Shown piece after piece: positions 58,901 to 64,000 of a DNA stretch of 64,000 bases; the stretch's first letter is position 1; the number at the start of each line of letters is the position of its first letter. A program made the translations under genes and the position numbers. The notes under the pieces are model-generated. The model made no database searches. It was not told where the DNA came from and worked only from the letters and a program-made list of their open reading frames with translations. This DNA is from Torreya grandis (Eukaryota > Streptophyta > Pinopsida > Cupressales > Taxaceae), in contig JARHVA010004902.1 in NCBI GenBank assembly GCA_037957365.1, positions 310,001 to 374,000 on the forward strand, written 5' to 3'.

Positions 58901-59340
58901 GCTATTGACAATCAATCAGTTGAGTATAAAACTTCACCCATAGAACTGTCAGGTATTTTGTTCAATCATCTAGTTTATTTTTTTATTGATACAAGATCTA
59001 CATAATGTTTCATTACCCCGAGGATGTTTAGTAAGTTATATAGAAAGGTTGGAGTTATGGCAAATACATGGTTGGTATAATATGGGAATAAGTCAAAGGT
59101 CAAAGTTGACAAATATATAGTCAAAATAGAGATTAGGTTACCTGAGTTTATTATGGTAGTAGATATTTATGTAGTAATATTAAGATCATATGATGTGATA
59201 TTAGGAGTCAATTGGCTTGAAAAGCATAAATCCAAGGTTGATTTTTTCTAAATAAGATTGATTATCAATATGATTTTAGAAATCAAACACAACTTTAGGG
59301 TGAGAGACCAGAGTTGAAGCTAAGGTAGATATCTATAATT
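58901..59340 (+). pseudogene. E5 aspartic protease relic
   Basis: VEYKTSPIELSGILFNHLVY (about 58921-58980) leads to FIDTRS (D-T-R instead of D-T-G, about 58983-59000), then FITPRMFSKLYRKVGVMANTWLV and, after a break, SYDVILGVNWLEKHKSKVDFF (about 59188-59250), the canonical end block of the chromovirus protease. Stops and a Gly-to-Arg change in the active site inactivate it. Confidence 0.72.
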
Positions 59341-59559
59341 CAACTCAAGATAGCTCAAAGGAAGGGTTTCCAAGCATTTATCATTAAGATAAATGAGATG
59401 GAATAATATAAGGAACCATCTATCAAAGATTTTCTTTTTTTTTAAAAACTTCCATGACATGTTTCTAAAATAATTAGCAAGATTACCACATAAGCATGAG
59501 TTTGATTTCTCAATTGATATCATACATAGATCAAAATTATAATCTAAGGTACTATACAG

Positions 59560-60330
59560 AGTGACAACCACTGAATTGGTTGAATTAAAGGCACAACTAT
59601 AGAGTTTTTTTCAAAAGGGTTGATTCAACCAAGTGTATCACTATGGGGTGGTCCTTTTGTATTTGTTAAGAATAAGGATAGAACTCTACACCTATGCATA
59701 GACTATAAGATGTTGAATAAATAAATGATCAAGGATAGATATCCATTACCATGTATTGATGATCTCTTCAATCAAATATGAGGGGAAACAATATTTATTA
59801 GGATTGATCTTAGAGCAGGGTATCACCAATTAAGGATCTGTAAAGAGGATATTCTGAAAACACTATTTAGGACTTGATATGGGCACTAAGAGTTCACAAT
59901 ATTATCATTTATATTAACGAATGCTCCAATAGAATTTATGAATCTTAGGAATAGTGTGTTTAGACATTACTTAGATCATTTTGTATTGGCCTTTCTTGAT
60001 GACATCCTCATTTATTCCAAGGATGAGGAAGAGCACTTATAGCATCTAGAATGGGTTTTGTAACATTTATGAAAGTATAGATTATATGAAAAGTTATCTA
60101 AGTGTGCATTTTTCCAAAAGAAAGTGTAGTATTTAGGTCATATTATCTCAATAGATGGTATTTCAGTGAATCTATCAAAGATAAGAGCCATAATGGAGTG
60201 GCCAACACCAAAGAATGTGCATGAGGTAATAAGTTTCATGGGATTAGTAGGCTATTACAGGAACTTCATTTTGAATTTCTCTAAGATAGATAATCCAATT
60301 ACCTTTCTTCAGTGGAAGAATCAAAATTTT
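59560..60330 (+). pseudogene. E5 reverse transcriptase relic
   Basis: [21 protein letters not shown] (about 59639-59700), then DRYPLPCIDDLFNQ (about 59740-59780), [17 protein letters not shown] (about 59800-59850), [20 protein letters not shown] (about 59877-59938), [20 protein letters not shown] (about 59959-60018) with F-L-D-D intact, then LSKCAFFQKKV and YLGHIISIDGISVNLSKIRA (about 60094-60192) and NVHEVISFMGLVGYYRNFI (about 60215-60272). Scattered stops, several of which are TGG-to-TAG or CAG-to-TAG type. This is the best whole RT in the window and the reference for E4. Confidence 0.85.
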
Positions 60331-60800
60331 ATCTAGTCAAATAAGTGTAAGGTAGCCTTTCAATAATTAAAAAGGAGGTTAAATTGAGCATTAGTACTAA
60401 GAGTTTTCGATCCTAATGATCAATTATTAGTGATCATCGATGCATTTAGGAATGGACTTGGAGTTTTTCTATAGGATGGTTCAATGATAGCCTATGAATC
60501 AAGGAAATAGAAGCCATATGAAGTGAATTATACCCCTCATGACCTAGAACTTATGATAATTGTTCATTCTTTACAATTTTGGAGGCATTATCTATTGGGA
60601 AAACCATTTGAGCTCAAGACTAGTAACTTAGGACTCAAATACATCTTCACACAATCAAATTTGAATGCTCATCAAAGATGATGGTTAGAGTTCTTGTATG
60701 ATTATGATTTGTATATTAACTATATCAAAGGTAAGGAGAATAGAGTAGCTAATGATCTAATCCATAGAAGGTACATAGTAATTATGGCTACTATTAGGAG
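60331..60800 (+). pseudogene. E5 RNase H relic
   Basis: NDQLLVIIDAFRNGLGVFL (about 60417-60472), then SMIAYESRK (about 60482-60510), PYEVNYTPHDLELMIIVHSL (about 60516-60575), LGLKYIFTQSNLNAH (about 60630-60675) and DYDLYINYIKGKENRVANDL (about 60700-60760) follow the gypsy RNase H order. One or two stops replace Gln or Trp. Ends near the RRYIVIM segment. Confidence 0.75.
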
Positions 60801-61125
60801 TAATTTCATAGATCAAGTAATCAAATTTTATCTAGGAGATTAATTATATGATTAGGTCAGGAAAGCATTGTCTGACAATGCTCATAATCCTAAGTATAAT
60901 GGATTCATAATAGAGAATGATTATCTTTTATTGTATAATGCTAGGATGTAAGTGCTAGATAGAGATAATTTGAGGACCATGGTGCTAAATGAATTGCACA
61001 ATACCCCATATTTAGGAAATCCAAGAGTAACCAAGCTCATGGATGAGATTAGACCACTCTATTTCTAGAAAGGAATCAAGAGAGATGTAATAAATTTTGA
61101 GTCTCATTGTTTATAATGTTATCAT
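60801..61125 (+). pseudogene. E5 integrase, N-terminal fragment
   Basis: LNELHNTPYLGNPRVTKLMD (about 60988-61047), then EIRPLYF, a stop, KGIKRDVINFESHCL, a stop, CYHV (about 61048-61122) is the zinc-binding domain: both His and the Cys pair positions can be placed. The homology to E4 (51740-51885) ends at CYHVI/CQHMK, where the sequence switches to the reverse complement of the LTR. The DDE core is absent. Confidence 0.78.
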
Positions 61126-61672
61126 GTGATCATAAATTATTAAAATCACTCAAAAATTCAACATAATCATCAATAACAATCAAGATTATACTAAAAATCA
61201 TCTTAACAATTACCTAAAGAAAAAGTACACAAAATATGTTATGTTATCTATATCAACCATTAATTAAAAAACATGATATACTAAGTGATGTGTGCAAGGG
61301 TTTCCATATTGGTTCTCTACCATCCCCAATACATCTATCTAAACCACCTTCTCTGATGATAGTCTCCCTTTATCATGATTTGAGGGAAGAATTTGCCCTA
61401 CATCAACCTCATACCAATGAAGGTAGTTAGCTTGAAACATCATTATATCCATAAAATAATGTTATATAACTAATCAAACATGATCACAAAGTAAAAAATA
61501 TAAAATTACCACTAACTCATAACATCTAATCATGTAAATTAAGCAACACAAATTATCCCATAATTAGTATATATCATCAATATTAATCAAATATTAGTTT
61601 ACCAAGTAATCAACCATAATAATCCATGAATTAAATAGGTTATTTAACTTAGTGAAATATTAGGATGTGACA
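61126..61672 (-). repeat. Truncated, inverted chromovirus LTR (E7 3' LTR fragment)
   Basis: The reverse complement starts TGTCACATCCTAATATTTCAC at 61672 and aligns with the first ~550 bases of the LTRs at 33477 and 53099, including the counterpart of GGGAGAGTATCATC (about 61360-61375). It ends near TGATCATAAAT (61126-61136), corresponding to about 34010-34020 of the 5' LTR, where it abuts E5 integrase. The ORF at 61236-61430 is an artefact. Confidence 0.82.
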
Positions 61673-61687
61673 TCTTTCCCCCTAAAG
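61673..61687 (-). promoter_or_regulatory. E7 polypurine tract
   Basis: The minus strand reads CTTTAGGGGGAAAGA directly before the LTR start TGTCACATCC. Confidence 0.82.
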
Positions 61688-61819
61688 CTTTGCATCATCT
61701 TGATGACATTTATTCAAACACAATACATGAATTCAAAACATTATTCAATATAAATTAATATAATATGCAACAATAAATCAAGCAAACAAATATGGAAATA
61801 GACTGTAAAACTTATCATA

Positions 61820-62160
61820 ATCATCCCAAGTGGCACTATCACTAGAATATTAGTCCCACTAGACCTTTCACTATGACACTTATATATTACACAAATAGAG
61901 TTTTCATAAGTCAATTACTCTTATTGGTTCTACCATGAACACCCTAGGGTTTAGAACTTGCAAAGCATTCCAATCCAACACATGTGAAGGATCAATAATG
62001 TACTTTTAAGATAAGACACATGGAAGACATTATGCAAAAGAGCTAGAGATGGTGGAAATTCAATCCTATATGTTATAGGGTTGACCACTTTCAAAACATC
62101 ATAGGGTCTCACATATCTCGGTGAAAGTTTTTTTTACTTCTCAAATTTAATTGATCTTTT
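61820..62160 (-). pseudogene. E7 integrase C-terminus with chromodomain-like tail
   Basis: Minus-strand reading gives KLSPRYVRPYDVLKVVNPIT (about 62075-62135), LALLHNVFHVSYLKS (about 62000-62045), the strings around HVLDWNALQVLNPRVFMVEP (about 61930-61990) and, after stops, ATWDDYDKFYSLFPYLF (about 61795-61845), the chromovirus WExEDxMRxxYPxLF ending. Stops throughout. Confidence 0.65.
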
Positions 62161-63089
62161 TTGTGGATTAACCTATAAAAACACTTTATCATCTATATAA
62201 AACTACCTAGCTATTATCATTAGATTAGCATAACTTTAATGTATACTATTGGCCTTGAACAACCTCTTCCTAATTATCTTCACTTTCTCTTCTCTTTATT
62301 AAAGCATCTCAGGTCCAAAGACTACCCCGTCTTCTAACTTGTCCCAACTGATTGGTGTTCTACACCTCCTTCCATACAATGCCTCAAATGAAGCCATCTT
62401 CAATGTTGATTAGTATTATTTGGTGTAATAAAACTTAACCAATGTAATTTAATACTCCCACTTATATTTATGATCTATATAATATACATACGAAGGAGAT
62501 CTTCTAAAATCTAGTTAGCTTGTTCTATTATCCATCAGTTTATGGGTGATATGCAGTGCTAAAGTTCAACTACCTACCCAGAGTTCAATTTAGAGTCAAC
62601 CAAAGCATATAAGTCATCCTTGGATCTTGATCTAAAATTATGTTCTTTGGAAAACCATGCAACCAATACACTTATTCATGAATCTCTTTGCAAGCATAGG
62701 TGCATCATTTTTAAATTTGTCTGATATGAAGTGAGCTACCTTGGTTAGTTTATCAACTACTACCAAGATCATGTCATGTGTTTTCCATGATAAAATAAAC
62801 CTTGGATGAATTATATACTAATCACCTGCCACTTCTACTCTAGTATGTCATGTGGATATAGCAATCTAGTTAGATGCACATGTTCAACTTTTACACACTA
62901 ACATTTCAGATAATGAGACATAAAATTTGTTACATCTCTCTTGATTCCTTTTTAGAAATAGAGTGGTCTAAGATTAGTCATGATCTTGGCTACTCATGGA
63001 TGTCTTGAATATGGGTAATTATGTAATTCCTTTAGCACTATGCTGCTTAGATTATTTCCATCTAACATATACATCTTACTATTATATTG
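62161..63089 (-). pseudogene. E7 integrase relic
   Basis: Fragments on the minus strand: LKELHNYPYSRHP (about 63010-63050), LRPLYF, a stop, KGIKRDVTNF (about 62930-62980), FIQGLFYHGKH (about 62785-62820), VVDKLTKVAHFISDKF (about 62720-62765), ILDQDPRMTYML (about 62600-62640) with the second Asp, AYHP (about 62545-62560) and ISWDKLEDGVVFGPEML (about 62300-62350). The third catalytic position (GQTE) is unreadable because of stops. Confidence 0.7.
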
Positions 63090-63660
63090 TTAAATACCAT
63101 CATTCTCTATTCTAAATCCCTTATACTTAAGATTCTGAGTATTCTCAGACAATGATTTTTTGGCTTGATCATAGAATTCATCTCTTAAAAAAAATTTGAT
63201 CACTTTATCTCTGAAATTACTCTTACTATTAGCCATGACTGCTATGTATCTTCTAAGGCTTAGAGCATCAGATACTCTATTCTCCTTGCCTTTGATATAG
63301 TTAATATCAAAATCATAATCAGACAAGAACTCTAATCATATTATTTTATGAGTATTTAAATTTGTTTGGATGAATATGTAATTGAGTAAGTTATTACTCT
63401 TGAGCTCAAACATTTTTCCCAACAAACTATGCCCCTAAACTTACAAATCATTAATAATTGCCATAATTTCTAGGTCATGAGGGGCATAATTCACCTCATA
63501 TGACTTCAATTTCCTTAACTCATAGGATACTATTGACCCATCTTGTATAATAACTCCTCTAAGTCATTCCCCAAATGCATCAGTGATCACTGAGAATTGA
63601 CCATTAGGATCAAGAACTCTTAGTACTGGTGCGGAAGTAAGCTTCCTTTTTAGTTCTTGA
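63090..63660 (-). pseudogene. E7 RNase H relic
   Basis: The minus-strand ORF 63090-63326 covers its end: SDYDFDINYIKGKENRVSDA, then LSLRRYIAVMANSKSNFRD, a match to DYDFxIxYxPGKxNxVADALSRR. Upstream the strand gives LRVLDPNGQFSVITDAFGE (about 63565-63625), then SYELRKLKSYEVNYAPHDLE (about 63475-63535) and LLGKMFELKSNN (about 63390-63425). Stops at a few positions. Confidence 0.78.
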
Positions 63661-64000
63661 AAGGCTACCTCACACTTATTTGACTAAACAAAATTTTGAT
63701 TCTTCCACTAAAGAGAGGTAATTTGATTAGTTATCTTAGATAAATTTGGAATGAATTTACTATAATATCCTACTAATCTCATGAAACTTCTTGCCTCATG
63801 CACATTCTTTGGTGCTAGCCACTCCATTATGTCTCTTGTTTTTTATGGATCCACTGAAATAAGAGTCACTAAGATAATATGACCTAAATGTTGTAGTTTC
63901 CTTTGTAAAAATTCACTCTTAGATAACTTTCCATATAATTTATGCTTTCATAAATGTTTCAAAACCAATACCATATGTTATAAGTGTTCTTCCTCATCCT
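63661..64000 (-). pseudogene. E7 reverse transcriptase, C-terminal part (cut by window edge)
   Basis: On the minus strand, DEEEHL at the very edge (the segment two codons after the catalytic LDDILIYSK) is followed by HKLYGKLSKSEFLQRKL, LGHIILVT, EWLAPKNVHEARSFMRLVGY (about 63770-63830) and FIPNLSKITNQITSL (about 63715-63760). The palm domain and its active site lie outside the window. Confidence 0.78.

Larger units (their letters stand above)
57800..61125 (+). mobile_element. E5: second chromovirus internal region, truncated in integrase
   Basis: After the shared LTR come an exact initiator-Met PBS, gag, PR, RT, RH and the first part of INT, co-linear with E4 from 38758. The match ends at about 61125, where an inverted copy (E7) begins. 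Because it shares its 5' LTR with E4, the arrangement is LTR-internal-LTR-internal, best explained by unequal recombination between LTRs of related elements. Uninterrupted at the E3 insertion site, it confirms that insertion. Confidence 0.82.
61126..64000 (-). mobile_element. E7: inverted chromovirus copy, truncated, continues beyond the window
   Basis: On the minus strand, from the right edge inward: end of RT, RNase H, integrase with chromodomain-like tail, PPT and 3' LTR start. It is co-linear with E4 50770-53700. It faces E5 tail to tail, its LTR cut after ~550 bases. Confidence 0.8.

Overview
This window looks like nuclear DNA of a land plant with a large, repeat-rich genome. Every coding signal I can identify belongs to Ty3/gypsy (Metaviridae-type) LTR retrotransposons of two plant lineages: Tat (gag with CHHC-type knuckle, archaeal-type second RNase H, integrase without chromodomain) and a chromovirus resembling the Tekay/Del clade (CCHC gag, initiator-Met PBS, very long LTRs, integrase ending in a chromodomain-like tail). 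I found no intact host gene, tRNA, rRNA or CRISPR. The DNA is AT-rich and the ORFs are broken by stops that mostly look like C-to-T/G-to-A changes, as expected of old methylated repeats. All element names below (E2-E7, A, B) are labels of convenience.

Layout. (1) 31-4975 is copy A of a ~4.9 kb repeat; 5918-6042 plus 22219-26637 is copy B in the same orientation, split by an insertion. Both carry a relic resembling a plant mobile domain (PMD). (2) 6043-22218 is E2, a complete but inactive ~16.2 kb Tat element with 5-bp target duplications ACTAG, paired LTRs, gag-PR-RT-RH-aRNH-INT, and a long 3' region holding an antisense PMD-like gene relic. (3) About 27580-33476 is E6, a minus-strand Tat-type relic (gag-PR-RT-RH-INT) without recognised LTRs. 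(4) 33477-57799 is E4, a plus-strand chromovirus with ~5 kb LTRs. E3 (40893-50764) is inserted within its reverse-transcriptase active site, with target duplications ACATC. (5) E3 is a younger, more GC-rich relative of E2 that has lost PR and most of pol but keeps LTRs, PPT, a long gag and a conserved 3' motif array. (6) 57800-61125 is E5, a second chromovirus internal region that shares the 3' LTR of E4 (LTR-internal-LTR-internal array). It breaks inside integrase at about 61125 and is joined to an inverted copy, E7 (61126-64000, minus strand), which runs off the window.

Order of events inferred from nesting: E6 and the A/B repeats are oldest, E2 inserted into B, the chromovirus inserted into the gag region of E6, and E3 inserted into the chromovirus last. 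The features most worth a second look are the PMD-like relics (antisense in E2, sense in A/B), the dispersed semi-palindromic GACATCGGT-type motifs and the TCCCTCGAAGGA motif triplets shared by E2 and E3, the gag-only derivative E3 with its in-frame duplications, and an antisense coiled-coil ORF inserted in one chromovirus LTR. Boundaries of decayed domains are approximate and all comparisons were made by eye.
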